From NCBI RefSeq assembly GCF_019565455.1, contig NZ_CP067377.1, positions 2,610,001 to 2,674,000 of the forward strand: a stretch of 64,000 bases of DNA, read 5' to 3'. The stretch's first letter is position 1, and each line of letters starts with the position of its first letter. A program made the translations under genes and the position numbers. This DNA is from Flavobacterium oreochromis. Lineage in GTDB: Bacteria > Bacteroidota > Bacteroidia > Flavobacteriales > Flavobacteriaceae. Positions 19,491-31,063 of the stretch are shown piece after piece. The notes under the pieces were generated by a model. It was not told the DNA's origin. It was given only the letters and a program-made list of their open reading frames with translations, and did not search any database.

Positions 19491-20095
19491 ATGTATAAAG
19501 TTTTTGTAAACGACAAACCACTTTTCCTGACAAATCAATTTGTCAAGGAAACTGATTTCAAGTTTTTTTACTTGAAAGTATTGATATCGAACAGCTTATT
19601 GTAAGCTATTTTCAAAACAAAATTCAAAAGGCTTATTTGTATCATCCCGATGAAAAAGAGATTCTAAATACCCTCAAATCTAAAATTAAAGTGAATTTTG
19701 CTGGAGGAGGTTTAGTATACAATAGTAAAGGAGAAGTTCTTTTTATTTATAGAGGAGGAAAATGGGATCTGCCTAAAGGGGGAATTGATAAAGGAGAAGA
19801 GATAGAAGAAACCGCTATTCGTGAAGTAGAAGAGGAAACGGGAGTTACTAATCTCGTAATTACTAAAAAACTTGAAAAAACGTATCATGTTTTTAAAAGA
19901 AATGGTAAATACCGCTTGAAAATTACACAATGGTATGAAATGAAAACAAATTATGATGGTTTATTAGTAGGTCAATTAGATGAAGGGATTGAAAAAGTTG
20001 CTTGGCTTAATCCTACTCAAATAGAAGAAGCTTTAACTAACTCATATGAAAATATTAAACTTCTTTTTGAAAAAGAAAAAAAGATGCAAGAATAA
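19491..20095 (+). CDS. NUDIX hydrolase with N-terminal extension, one frameshift
   Basis: Nucleotide-type pyrophosphatase of 201 residues after correction. The NUDIX box GGIDKGEEIEETAIREVEEETGV is intact, with the catalytic REVEEE. The N-terminal ~48 residues become visible only after adding one T in the run at 19563-19569: the ATG at 19491 then reads MYKVFVNDKPLFLTNQ and continues without a break through ESIDIEQLIVSYF into the NUDIX domain. The internal start near 19637 is therefore rejected. The substrate is unknown. It is divergent from pyrE with a 7-base gap. Confidence 0.88.
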
Positions 20096-20175
20096 AATTA
20101 TAAAGAGAAAGAGACGATCTAAATTTTAGGTTATACCTAAAAGTTTAGAGAAATTTAAACTTAATTTTTATGGCG

Positions 20176-20209
20176 ATGAGCTCGATATTGTATCGGGCTC
20201 ATTTTGTTT
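20176..20209 (+). terminator. Rho-independent terminator of the NUDIX gene
   Basis: Stem ATGAGCTCGATA and TATCGGGCTCAT (one G-T pair) with a 3-base loop, followed by TTTTGTTT, about 80 bases after the NUDIX stop. Confidence 0.8.
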
Positions 20210-20550
20210 AAATTATACTAGATTCTTTTGTCGTTGTAGTATATAAAATTGATTACTATTTGTAAAAATAGATTTGAATAGATATTGCTATAAAATGTTA
20301 TTCAATAATTATCTATTGATAATAAGAAAAAACCTAAAAAGCATTCTTTCTAACTAAGAGATTACAGATTTAAACTTTTAGATCTTTCTTTGTGTTTTTT
20401 GATTTCATTTTATTTGTTTTGTTCTTTTTTTTGTTTTATATTTTAATTGAAATAGATTTTAAGGTTTAAAATTAAAATTAAATATCTCAATTTTGCTTCA
20501 GAAATAAACAGTTAATAAAATCTGACTTCAGATATCTAAAAATAAAAAAT
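20210..20550. other. Intergenic leader region before asnB
   Basis: About 340 bases with very high A+T and no coding frame of note. It must contain the asnB promoter, but no element is clear enough to mark. Confidence 0.45.
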
Positions 20551-22221
20551 ATGTGTGGAATTGTATGTGCCTTCGATTTAAAGCAAAAATCTGAAACTTT
20601 AAGATCTCAAGTATTAGAAATGGCTAAAATTATCCGTCATCGCGGACCTGATTGGAGCGGAATCTTTTCTAATGATAAGGCTATTTTAGCTCATGAACGT
20701 TTAGCTATTGTAGATCCAGCTTCAGGGAAACAACCTTTATTTAGTCCAAATGGAAATTTAGTTTTAGCGGCTAATGGAGAAATATACAATCATAGAGAAT
20801 TACGTAAGCAATTTGAAGGTAAATATGATTTTAAAACACAAAGTGATTGTGAAGTTATCTTAGCTTTATATCAAGAGAAAGGATCTTCATTTGTAGATGA
20901 AATGAATGGAATTTTCGGTTTTGCTTTATATGATGTTGAGAATGATGCTTATTTTATTGCTCGCGATCATGTTGGGATTATTCCTTTATACATAGGTTGG
21001 GATAAACATGGTACTTTTTATGTGGCTTCTGAGCTAAAAGCATTAGAAGGCTATTGTTCAAAAATTGAATTATTTCCTCCAGGACATTATTTACATAGCA
21101 GTGATGGTCAACTCGTAAAATGGTACGATAGAGAATGGACAGAATATGATGCAGTAAAAGAAAATGAAACCAGTATTCAGGCTATACGAGAAGCTTTAGA
21201 GGCGGCTGTTCACCGTCAATTAATGAGTGATGTTCCTTATGGGGTATTACTTTCAGGCGGATTGGATTCTTCAATTACGTCGGCTATTGCTAAAAAGTTT
21301 GCTAGTCGTCGTATTGAATCAGATGATACATCAGAAGCTTGGTATCCACAATTGCATTCATTTGCTGTAGGTTTAGAAGGCTCTCCAGATTTGGCAGCAG
21401 CACAAAAGGTAGCAGATCATTTAGGAACGATTCATCATGAGATAAAATTTACGATTCAAGAAGGGTTAGATGCTATTCGAGATGTAATTTATAACTTAGA
21501 AACTTATGATGTAACAACGGTTAGAGCTAGTACCCCTATGTATCTTATGGCTCGTGTTATTAAATCAATGGGGATTAAAATGGTATTGTCAGGAGAAGGT
21601 TCTGATGAATTGTTTGGAGGTTATTTATATTTCCATAAAGCGCCTAATGCCAAAGAATTCCATGAAGAAACGGTTCGAAAGTTAAGTAAACTACACATGT
21701 ACGATTGTTTAAGAGCCAATAAAAGTTTGGCAGCTTGGGGCATTGAAGGGCGTGTACCGTTCTTGGATAAAGAATTTATGGATGTAGCCATGCGAATTAA
21801 CCCACAAGATAAAATGATTAATGGAGAGCGCATGGAAAAATGGGTTTTACGTAAAGCTTTTGAAGATATGTTGCCAGAAAGTGTAGCTTGGAGACAAAAA
21901 GAACAATTTAGCGATGGTGTAGGTTATAGCTGGATTGATACCTTGAAAGAAATCGTAAATAAAGAGGTTTCAGATGAGCAATTGGCTAATGCTAAGTTTA
22001 GATTTCCTATTCAAACACCAATGAACAAAGAAGAATATTACTATCGCACTATTTTCAGCGAGCATTATCCAAGCGATACAGCGGCATTATGCGTACCGCA
22101 AGAAGCAAGTGTAGCTTGTAGTACAAAAATAGCTTTAGAATGGGATGAAGCTTTCAAAAAACTGAATGATCCATCTGGTAGAGCGGTAGCTGCTGTACAT
22201 GATGATGCGTATGAAAAATAA
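20551..22221 (+). CDS. asnB: Asparagine synthetase B (glutamine-hydrolysing)
   Basis: Makes asparagine from aspartate using glutamine nitrogen and ATP; 556 residues, usual for AsnB. Cys2 after the initiator Met (MCGIV) is the N-terminal glutaminase nucleophile. RHRGPD and ANGEIYNH belong to the same domain. The synthetase domain has LLSGGLDSSI (about 234-243), the PP-loop that binds ATP, and LSGEGSDELFGGY. A strong terminator follows at 22285. It stands upstream of gyrB on the same strand with its own terminator between. Confidence 0.97.
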   Translation: MCGIVCAFDLKQKSETLRSQVLEMAKIIRHRGPDWSGIFSNDKAILAHERLAIVDPASGKQPLFSPNGNLVLAANGEIYNHRELRKQFEGKYDFKTQSDCEVILALYQEKGSSFVDEMNGIFGFALYDVENDAYFIARDHVGIIPLYIGWDKHGTFYVASELKALEGYCSKIELFPPGHYLHSSDGQLVKWYDREWTEYDAVKENETSIQAIREALEAAVHRQLMSDVPYGVLLSGGLDSSITSAIAKKFASRRIESDDTSEAWYPQLHSFAVGLEGSPDLAAAQKVADHLGTIHHEIKFTIQEGLDAIRDVIYNLETYDVTTVRASTPMYLMARVIKSMGIKMVLSGEGSDELFGGYLYFHKAPNAKEFHEETVRKLSKLHMYDCLRANKSLAAWGIEGRVPFLDKEFMDVAMRINPQDKMINGERMEKWVLRKAFEDMLPESVAWRQKEQFSDGVGYSWIDTLKEIVNKEVSDEQLANAKFRFPIQTPMNKEEYYYRTIFSEHYPSDTAALCVPQEASVACSTKIALEWDEAFKKLNDPSGRAVAAVHDDAYEK

Positions 22222-22246
22222 AAAAAGATTATTTTGTGTTCTGATT

Positions 22247-22280
22247 CACTTTCCTAATGATGTACAAAAATAGGAAAGTG
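22247..22280 (+). terminator. Hairpin after asnB, first of two
   Basis: A 10-bp perfect stem, CACTTTCCTA (22247-22256) and TAGGAAAGTG (22271-22280), without a U-tract, immediately upstream of a canonical terminator. Confidence 0.55.
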
Positions 22281-22284
22281 TAAG

Positions 22285-22313
22285 CCTCAATAGTATTACT
22301 ATTGAGGTTTTTT
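22285..22313 (+). terminator. Rho-independent terminator of asnB
   Basis: Stem CCTCAATAG/CTATTGAGG with a 5-base loop, followed by a run of six T residues and more T beyond a single G. Confidence 0.9.
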
Positions 22314-22505
22314 GTTTTAATTTTATAAGCAAGGCAGTTTTTAAGGTCTTTTTAAAGTGATTTTTAAAATATTTCTAATTTTAACAATTTTATAAATTAG
22401 TTAAAAATTTGGTTTAAGCTGTTTTTTAGTTGGTTTAAGCTGTTTTTGGTAAAAACTTATCTGTTGTTAGTTTTTTAAACGCTTTTAAAACCTTTTGTTT
22501 TTCAT

Positions 22506-22513
22506 TATATTTG
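22506..22513 (+). promoter_or_regulatory. Candidate -7 element of gyrB
   Basis: TATATTTG fits the Bacteroidota TAnnTTTG -7 consensus, 39 bases before the gyrB ATG. I do not see a TTG at the expected -33 spacing, so the call is partial. Confidence 0.45.
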
Positions 22514-22530
22514 CATGTTAGACAAAGTAA

Positions 22531-24491
<1,961 letters not shown>

Positions 24492-24494
24492 ATG

Positions 24495-24552
24495 AAAATT
24501 TATACAAAAAAAAAAAGACTGGTTTAAATCCAGTCTTTTTTTTTGTATAAAT
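24495..24552. terminator. Long bidirectional hairpin terminator after gyrB
   Basis: Stem AGACTGG (24516-24522) / CCAGTCT flanked by A and T runs. The dyad continues outward through TTTATAC/GTATAAA to about 24495 and 24552, making a nearly perfect inverted repeat of ~25 bases per arm. Confidence 0.9.
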
Positions 24553-24663
24553 TTTCTTATAAATGAATTGATATTGTATTTTTTCGTATATTCGAGAGAA
24601 GCTTCTTGTTCGAGAGGTTTGATAATTAAAAAAGTGAATTTTAACAGAGAAATATAATTTATT

Positions 24664-25595
24664 ATGAAAGTATCAATAGTTGGAGCAGGTAATGTTGGCG
24701 CTACATGTGCGGATGTTATGGCTTATAGAGGTATTGCCAGTGAAATAGTTTTATTAGATATTCGCGAAGGATTTGCTGAAGGAAAAGCATTAGATATATC
24801 ACAATGTGCAACAAATACTGGATTTAATACTAAATTAGTAGGTGTTACTAATGATTATGTTAAAACAGCTAATAGTGATGTCGTGGTTATTACTTCCGAA
24901 TTCCAAGAAAACCAGGAATGACCCGTGAAGAACTCATTGGTATTAATGCGGGAATTGTAAAATCAGTTGCTGAAAATCTTTTAGCACATTCACCTGATGC
25001 AGTATTTATTATAGTTTCAAACCCAATGGATACAATGACTTATTTAACTTATAAGACTTTAGGTATTTCTAAAAGCAGAGTTATAGGGATGGGAGGAGCT
25101 TTAGATAGTGCCCGTTTTAAAACCTATTTAGCTCTAGCTTTAGATAAACCAACAAATGATATTGCTGCTATGGTTATTGGAGGTCATGGAGATACAACTA
25201 TGATACCATTAACGCGATTAGCCTCTTATAATGGTATTCCTGTATCGCAGTTTTTATCAAAAGAACAACTTGATAAAATAAGTAAAGACACTATGGTAGG
25301 AGGTGCAACGCTTACTTCCTTATTAGGAACATCTGCTTGGTATGCACCAGGAGCTTCAGTAGCCTATCTAGTAGATTCTATTTTAAATAATCAGAAAAAA
25401 ATGATTGCTTGTTCAGCTTATTTAGAAGGAGAATATGGTCAAAATGACTTATGTATAGGAGTTCCTTGTATTATAGGGCGAAATGGAATAGAAGAAATAA
25501 TTGATATAAAATTAGATGATTTTGAAAATGAATTGTTTATTAAGTCTTCATTAGCAGTGCGTAATATGAATGATACTCTTTCTGAATTATTATGA
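24664..25595 (+). CDS. mdh: Malate dehydrogenase, one frameshift
   Basis: NAD-dependent malate to oxaloacetate step of the TCA cycle; 310 residues corrected, of the LDH-like type common in Bacteroidota. N-terminal VGAGNVGATCA binds NAD and GGHGDTTMIP holds the catalytic His. The frame breaks near 24898: one G is missing in what should be GGAATTCC, and restoring it gives ITSGIPRKPGMTREEL, the active-site loop with substrate-binding Arg. A terminator follows at 25616. Confidence 0.95.
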
Positions 25596-25615
25596 TACAC
25601 AATTTAATTTTGTTG

Positions 25616-25645
25616 AAAGACTGTTCTATTACAGTCTTTTTTTTT
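25616..25645 (+). terminator. Rho-independent terminator of mdh
   Basis: Stem AAAGACTGT and ACAGTCTTT with a 6-base loop, running into a tract of nine or more T residues. Confidence 0.9.
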
Positions 25646-25666
25646 GATATAATTTTTAGAAATTAA

Positions 25667-25697
25667 TTGGTTTATCGTATTCAGAATTATATATTTG
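25667..25697 (+). promoter_or_regulatory. secDF promoter
   Basis: TTG at 25667-25669 and TATATTTG at 25690-25697 with a 20-base spacer match the Bacteroidota housekeeping promoter. It sits after the mdh terminator, leaving an untranslated leader of about 80 bases before secDF. Confidence 0.75.
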
Positions 25698-25786
25698 CAA
25701 GTTTTAGTAAATACTCCTATTGTATTTAGGAGTCTTTTATTAACCAAAAACTAACGTAGAACAAATTAATTAATTTTTTACAAAGA

Positions 25787-28756
25787 ATGCAGAATAGAGG
25801 ACTCATTAAGTTTTTTGCAATCATCTTTGCTTTAGTAAGTATTTACCAGCTTACTTTCACTTTTGTAGCGAATAAAGTTAAAAGTGATGCAAAAGCATTT
25901 GCAAATGGAAATCAAGAAAAGGAGATTAAGTATCTTGATTCAATTGGTAAACAAAAAGTTTTTAGTTTAGGGTTTACTGATTTTACTTATAATGAAGTAG
26001 CTGATAAGCAAATTAACAAAGGTTTAGACTTAGAAGGAGGGATTAATGTTACCCTGCAAATCTCTGTGAAAGATGTATTAAAAGGTTTAGCTAATAATAC
26101 ATCAAATGCCATATTTAATAAGGCTTTAGCAGAAGCGAAGATAAATCAACAAGGAAATCAATCTTTTCTAGATGCTTTTTTTGAAGCATTTGAAAAAGCT
26201 TCAGTAGGTTCAGGAACTAAGTTAGCATCTCCAGATGTTTTTGGAAATAGAAATTTAGCAGATGAGATTAACTTCAATATGTCAGATTCACAAGTAAAAG
26301 CTATAATTGCTAAAAAAGTAGATGAGTCGGTACAAAGTGCATTTGGAGTATTACGTGAGCGTATTGATAAATTTGGTGTAACACAACCTAATATTGTTAA
26401 ATTAGGAAATACAGGACGTATTTTAGTAGAATTACCAGGAGCTAAAGATGTAGATCGCGCAAAAAGATTATTGTCTTCTACAGCTCAATTAGAGTTTTGG
26501 GAAACTTATAAAATAGATGAGGTTGCTCCATATTTAATGACAGTTAACGAAGCTTTAAAGAAAACTGAAAAAGCAGTAGTACCAGTAGTTAAAGAAACTA
26601 AAACATCTTCTAAAGTAAATGATTTATTAGTTGATAAATCAAAAGATTCAGCAAATAATGCAAAAGGAAACAATCCGTTATTTGATAAATTAATGCCATT
26701 GCAACAAGGAGGCTCTATTATAGGTATGATTGCTACTAAAGATACAGCAGCAGTTAATGCTTACTTAAGAAGAGCTGACATAAAAGCATTATTACCGGCT
26801 AATTTAGCAGATGTCAAGTTTTTGTATGGTAAAGCAAAAGATGAAGAAGCAGAAGCAATTGAGGTATATGCTATTAAAGGAAATAGAACGAATACACCTC
26901 CTATGAGTGGAAGCGTTTTAGTAGATGCTGCCGATACTTTTGATCAAATGGGAAAACCTGCTGTTTCTATGCAAATGAATGGTAAAGGAGCTAAAGTTTG
27001 GGAAGAATTAACAGGTAGAGTGTTTTCTCAAAAAAACGCAATTGCTATTGTTTTAGATGATGTAGTTTATTCTGCACCAGGCGTAACTTCAGGACCTATT
27101 GCAGGTGGTCGTTCAGAAATTTCAGGAACTTTTACAATTGATGAAACGAAAGACTTAGCTAATGTTTTACGTGCTGGTAAATTACCTGCAGCGGCTGAAA
27201 TTGTTCAGTCAGAAGTTGTAGGGCCTTCATTAGGACAAAAAGCTATTGATAATGGTACTATGTCTGCTATTGTAGGATTGTTAGCTGTAATGTTATGGAT
27301 GTGGGTATACTATGGTAAATCAGGAACTTATGCTAATATAGCATTAGTAGTTAACTTATTATTCTTATTTGGTATTTTAGCAAGCTTAGGAGCTGTGTTA
27401 ACATTACCAGGTATTGCAGGTATCGTGTTAACATTAGGTACAGCCGTAGATGCAAATATCATTATTTATGAAAGAGCAAAAGAAGAATTACGTCATGGTC
27501 TTAATCTAGAAGAAGCAGTAAAAAAATCATTTTCTTGGACAGGAGCTATGCGTTCTATTATTGATGCAAACGTAACACACGTATTAACAGGTGCTATTTT
27601 ATATACTTTTGGAACAGGACCTATTAAAGGTTTTGCAACAACCTTATTAATTGGTATCGTAACTTCATTATTCACATCTATTTTTATTACAAGAATTTTC
27701 TTAGATAGAGCAGTAGCTAAAAATGATACTTTATCATTTACTACAGAATGGTCTAAAAATTGGTTTACAGGATACCATTTTGACTTCTTAAAAATTAAGA
27801 AATTTACATATGGTTTCTCATTATCAGTAACTGTAATCAGTTTGATATCAATTTTCTTTGTAAATGGTTTAGATCAAGGGGTAGATTTTGTGGGAGGTAG
27901 AACTTTCCAAGTGAAATTTGAAAAACCAGTCGATGCTGCTGTTGTATCAGAAGAATTAGGAAAAGTTTTTGGTGTGCCTGCAGAAGCAAAAGTATTTGGT
28001 GATTCAGATCAATTAAGAATTACCACTAAATATAAGATTGAAGAAGAAGGTGTAGCTGTAGATGAAGAAGTAAATAAGTTATTATATCAAGGATTATCTA
28101 AATATTTCCCTGGTATGGATTACAAGACTTTCATTACATTAACTGATGGAAAAAAATTAGCTGTATTATCAGGTTCTAAAGTTGGAGCAGCTATATCTAA
28201 TGATATTAAAACTAACTCTTTTTGGGCTGTTATTGGTGCTATGTTAGTAGTAGGTTTATATTTAGTAATTTCTTTCCGTAAGTTAGGATACTCTTTAGGA
28301 GCAGTAGCAGCTGTAGCTCACGACGTTATTTTTGTATTAGGTATTTACTCTTTATGTTATAAGTTTATGCCTTTCCATATGGAAATGGATCAACACTTTA
28401 TTGCAGCTATCTTAACTGTTATCGGGTATTCAATGAATGATACAGTAATTGTGTTTGACCGTATTCGCGAGTTCTTAGCAGGTAACCTAAAAGGTAATTT
28501 TAATCATATCGTTAACGAATCTATTAATACAACTTTATCTAGAACAATTAATACATCATTAACTATGATTTTAGTATTAGCTATTATGTTCGTATTTGGT
28601 GGTGAATCTATAAGAGGATTTATATTTGCAATGTTAATAGGTATTATTGTAGGTACTTATTCTTCATTATTTATCGCAACTCCTGTATTAGTAGATACAT
28701 TATCTAAAAAAGATAAAGAAGAAATAGAAAAAAGGCATGCTGAAATGAATGCGTAG
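25787..28756 (+). CDS. secDF: Protein translocase SecDF fusion
   Basis: Inner-membrane motor that uses the proton gradient to pull proteins out of the SecYEG channel. This is the fused form: the SecD half has an N-terminal helix, a large periplasmic P1 domain (about 60-500) and five helices with LGTAVDANIIIYERAKEELRHG. The SecF half begins near residue 665, with GLDQGVDFVGGRTFQV and VIGYSMNDTVIVFDRIRE, the conserved Asp-containing proton path. Length 989 residues is normal for Flavobacteriia. A short Lys/Glu tail ends the protein. Confidence 0.97.
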   Translation: MQNRGLIKFFAIIFALVSIYQLTFTFVANKVKSDAKAFANGNQEKEIKYLDSIGKQKVFSLGFTDFTYNEVADKQINKGLDLEGGINVTLQISVKDVLKGLANNTSNAIFNKALAEAKINQQGNQSFLDAFFEAFEKASVGSGTKLASPDVFGNRNLADEINFNMSDSQVKAIIAKKVDESVQSAFGVLRERIDKFGVTQPNIVKLGNTGRILVELPGAKDVDRAKRLLSSTAQLEFWETYKIDEVAPYLMTVNEALKKTEKAVVPVVKETKTSSKVNDLLVDKSKDSANNAKGNNPLFDKLMPLQQGGSIIGMIATKDTAAVNAYLRRADIKALLPANLADVKFLYGKAKDEEAEAIEVYAIKGNRTNTPPMSGSVLVDAADTFDQMGKPAVSMQMNGKGAKVWEELTGRVFSQKNAIAIVLDDVVYSAPGVTSGPIAGGRSEISGTFTIDETKDLANVLRAGKLPAAAEIVQSEVVGPSLGQKAIDNGTMSAIVGLLAVMLWMWVYYGKSGTYANIALVVNLLFLFGILASLGAVLTLPGIAGIVLTLGTAVDANIIIYERAKEELRHGLNLEEAVKKSFSWTGAMRSIIDANVTHVLTGAILYTFGTGPIKGFATTLLIGIVTSLFTSIFITRIFLDRAVAKNDTLSFTTEWSKNWFTGYHFDFLKIKKFTYGFSLSVTVISLISIFFVNGLDQGVDFVGGRTFQVKFEKPVDAAVVSEELGKVFGVPAEAKVFGDSDQLRITTKYKIEEEGVAVDEEVNKLLYQGLSKYFPGMDYKTFITLTDGKKLAVLSGSKVGAAISNDIKTNSFWAVIGAMLVVGLYLVISFRKLGYSLGAVAAVAHDVIFVLGIYSLCYKFMPFHMEMDQHFIAAILTVIGYSMNDTVIVFDRIREFLAGNLKGNFNHIVNESINTTLSRTINTSLTMILVLAIMFVFGGESIRGFIFAMLIGIIVGTYSSLFIATPVLVDTLSKKDKEEIEKRHAEMNA

Positions 28757-28782
28757 TTTTTACAAATTTTTAATATATTAGA

Positions 28783-28808
28783 AGTCCCGAGTAATCGGGA
28801 CTTTTTTA
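28783..28808 (+). terminator. Rho-independent terminator of secDF
   Basis: Stem AGTCCCGA/TCGGGACT with a 4-base loop, followed by a T-run. Confidence 0.9.
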
Positions 28809-28835
28809 TTACAGTTAAATTTTAAAACTCATAGT

Positions 28836-29171
28836 ATGGAAATTTCTTGGGCAGATTTTGAACGTGTAGAAATGCGTGTAGGTACTATAATTGAGGTACA
28901 TGATTTTCCTGAAGCTCGTAAGCCAGCTTATCGGTTAACCCTTGATTTTGGGAGTGAATTAGGAATTAGAAAATCTTCAGCACAAATAACGAAACGGTAT
29001 TCTAAAGAAGAATTAATAAATAAGCAAATTATAGCGGTTGTTAATTTTCCTAAAAAACAAATTGGTAAATTTATGAGTGAATGTTTAGTTTTAGGATCAG
29101 TGGATGAATCAAATGAAGTAGTTTTGTTAACTTCTGATATGAAAGTACCTAATGGATTGCGGATTGCTTGA
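28836..29171 (+). CDS. csaA: tRNA-binding domain protein (CsaA-like)
   Basis: A 111-residue OB-fold protein of the tRNA-binding/CsaA family, found as free-standing proteins and as C-terminal domains of MetRS. Diagnostic segments are FERVEMRVGTIIEV near the start, KSSAQIT in the middle, and VVNFPKKQIGKFMSECLVLG. In Bacillus, CsaA has secretion-chaperone activity, which would fit the secDF neighbour, but this is inference. It has its own ATG 28 bases after the secDF terminator. Confidence 0.9.
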   Translation: MEISWADFERVEMRVGTIIEVHDFPEARKPAYRLTLDFGSELGIRKSSAQITKRYSKEELINKQIIAVVNFPKKQIGKFMSECLVLGSVDESNEVVLLTSDMKVPNGLRIA

Positions 29172-29285
29172 GTTTTCTATCGTTATAAAAATGTTTCTTG
29201 AATAGCTAAACAAGATACTATGGCATAAAGTATGTAAGGATAAAAAATAAAGTTTTTTCAAAAATTAATATTTAGACAGTCTTAA

Positions 29286-29393
29286 GAAAAAGAAGATTTA
29301 TTATCGGGTAACTTGAGAGTTTTGCTCAAGCAGATAGAGTAATTCTTAGAACAATTTAAAACAGAAGAAGACCTAAACGGTTTTCTTTTGTAA
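29286..29393 (+). pseudogene. Remnant of an IS256-family transposase N-terminus
   Basis: In one frame this reads EKEDLLSGNLRVLLKQIE, one stop, then FLEQFKTEEDLNGFLL. That resembles the start of IS256-type transposases, including the one at 29.6-30.8 kb (KEDLL, then [11 protein letters not shown]). It is a ~35-codon fragment with no downstream homology that I can see, on the opposite strand to the intact element. It suggests an older IS256 insertion at the same place. Confidence 0.5.
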
Positions 29394-29600
29394 GAAATAT
29401 TATTTTAGTAAGAAATTAAGTGGTTACGAAGTTCCTACTTCTTGAAGTCTTAAAATGTTAGCTGTTATTCTAAAACTAACACTATATGTAAATAGCATAG
29501 TGGCTAATATTATGGATGTTTTTTTGAATATTTTTAAATTGAACTAATTTTTATTTATATATAAGTACTGTTTAAAATTGAGTTGAAGCTATAAAAAAAG
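29394..29600. other. Non-coding flank of the IS256 element
   Basis: About 200 bases of AT-rich sequence between the transposase remnant and the left end of the IS. No gene is recognisable. Confidence 0.5.
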
Positions 29601-29647
29601 GACACTATCCTACAAAGTGTGTAAGTTAAAAAGTTTAGGCTTGGATT

Positions 29648-30849
29648 TTATAATCTGAGCCTTTTTTCAAATATAAGATTAAATTGGTTTAAAACAATAC
29701 CCCAATTTTGTATTGGCATCGACCATTTTTTAGTTGCTTCTTTTAAGGCAAGGTAAACCGATTTTATTACCGCCTCATCTGTTGGAAACGACATTTTGTT
29801 TTTGGTGTACTTGCGAATTTTCCCATTAAGATTTTCAATTAAATTTGTGGTATAAATGATTTTGCGGATTTCAAACGGGAAGTCAAAAAGATGGTTAATT
29901 CGTCCCAATTTTCCCTCCAAGATTTGATAGCATATCCATATTTAGATTCCCATTTTTGAGCAAAATCTTCTAGAGCTAACTCGGCGGCTTGTTTTGTTGG
30001 TGCTGTATAGACTAGTTTCATGTCGGTTGTAAATTGCTTTTTATCTTTCCATACGACATATCTACAAGCATTTCTTATTTGGTGAACCACACAAATCTGT
30101 GTTTGTGATTCAGGAAAAACAGAACGTATGGTTTGAGTAAATCCGTTTAAATTATCGGTAGCCGTTATTAAAATATCTTCCACTCCGCGGGCTTTTAAAT
30201 CGGTTAAAACACTCATCCAGAAGCTTGAACTTTCATTCTTACCTAACCACATACCAAGAACTTCTTTTCGTCCTTCATGATTAAGTCCTACTGCTAAATA
30301 GATAGTTTTATTGATTACTTTTGAGTTTTCACGAACTTTGAAAACAATTCCATCCATCCAAACAATTAAGTAAACTTCATCTAATGGTCTGTTTTGCCAG
30401 GTTACTATCTCACTTGCTACTGCATTAGTAATTCTTGAAATGGTAGAAGTTGAAATGTCAAAATTATACATTTCTTTGATTTGCTCTTCAATATCACTAA
30501 CACTCATTCCTTTAGCATAAAATGAAATGATAACATTCTCTAAACCATCAATAATATTATGTCTTTTAGGGACTAAAACAGGTTCAAAACTACCTTCTCT
30601 ATCTCTTGGGACTTTAATTTGATCTTCTCCAAAGGAAGTCTTAATCTTCTTGGTTCCATGACCATTACGATAATTGCCGTCAGAGGTTTTTTGATGTTTT
30701 TCGGTATCTAAGTGAGCATCTAGTTCGGCATTGAGCATGTGTTCTACTGCTCGTTTATGCATTTGCTTAAAAAAGGAAGATAAATCTTCTCCATTTTTAA
30801 AGGATTTAAAAAAATCCTTGTTGTTTAATAAGTCTTCTTTGTCTATCAT
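29648..30849 (-). CDS. IS256-family DDE transposase, one frameshift
   Basis: Mutator/IS256-type transposase, 400 residues corrected. The triad is visible: Asp in WMDGIVFKV, Asp in TATDNLNGF, and Glu in [13 protein letters not shown]. An N-terminal NGHGTKKI...[16 protein letters not shown] region is typical of the family. The frame breaks in the A-run at 29885-29889; one extra base gives [13 protein letters not shown], joining the last 90 residues with the catalytic Glu. The break is most likely a sequencing error rather than inactivation. Confidence 0.92.
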
Positions 30850-30870
30850 AACTATGTAAATATATAAAAC

Positions 30871-30939
30871 GTTAAAAAGTTATTTCCGAAAAATTTTAGC
30901 TCTTTTAAGCGAGCTAATTTTTCAGAATAACTTTTTAAC
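30871..30939. repeat. Subterminal palindrome in the IS256 element
   Basis: Imperfect inverted repeat with ~29-base arms (30871-30902 and 30911-30939): GTTAAAAAGTTATTTCCGAA... and its complement, with the core AGCTC/GAGCT around an 8-base loop. It lies between the transposase start and the right terminal repeat and shares the GTTAAAAAGTT word with it. In RNA it would form a large hairpin in the transposase leader. Confidence 0.75.
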
Positions 30940-31063
30940 TTACACAGTTTGTGTTATACTGCCAAAAAGGGATGCCTATTTTAGACACCCCAATAGTTTG
31001 TATAATATGAATGATTTTTACAGGGAAGGATTAATTTTTAGATGAATCCTATAGCTTGTTTTT

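Larger units (their letters stand above)
29601..30963 (-). mobile_element. IS256-family insertion sequence
   Basis: The ends carry matching inverted repeats: GTGTAAGTTAAAAAGTT at 29619-29635 and its complement at 30928-30944, with weaker identity continuing outward (GACACTAT... on the left, GGCAGTAT... on the right strand read inward). The element is about 1.36 kb and holds one transposase gene. The flanks are A5-A7 followed by G (left AAAAAAAG, right AAAAAGGG), a possible but not provable ~8-base target duplication because of the A-runs. Confidence 0.82.
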
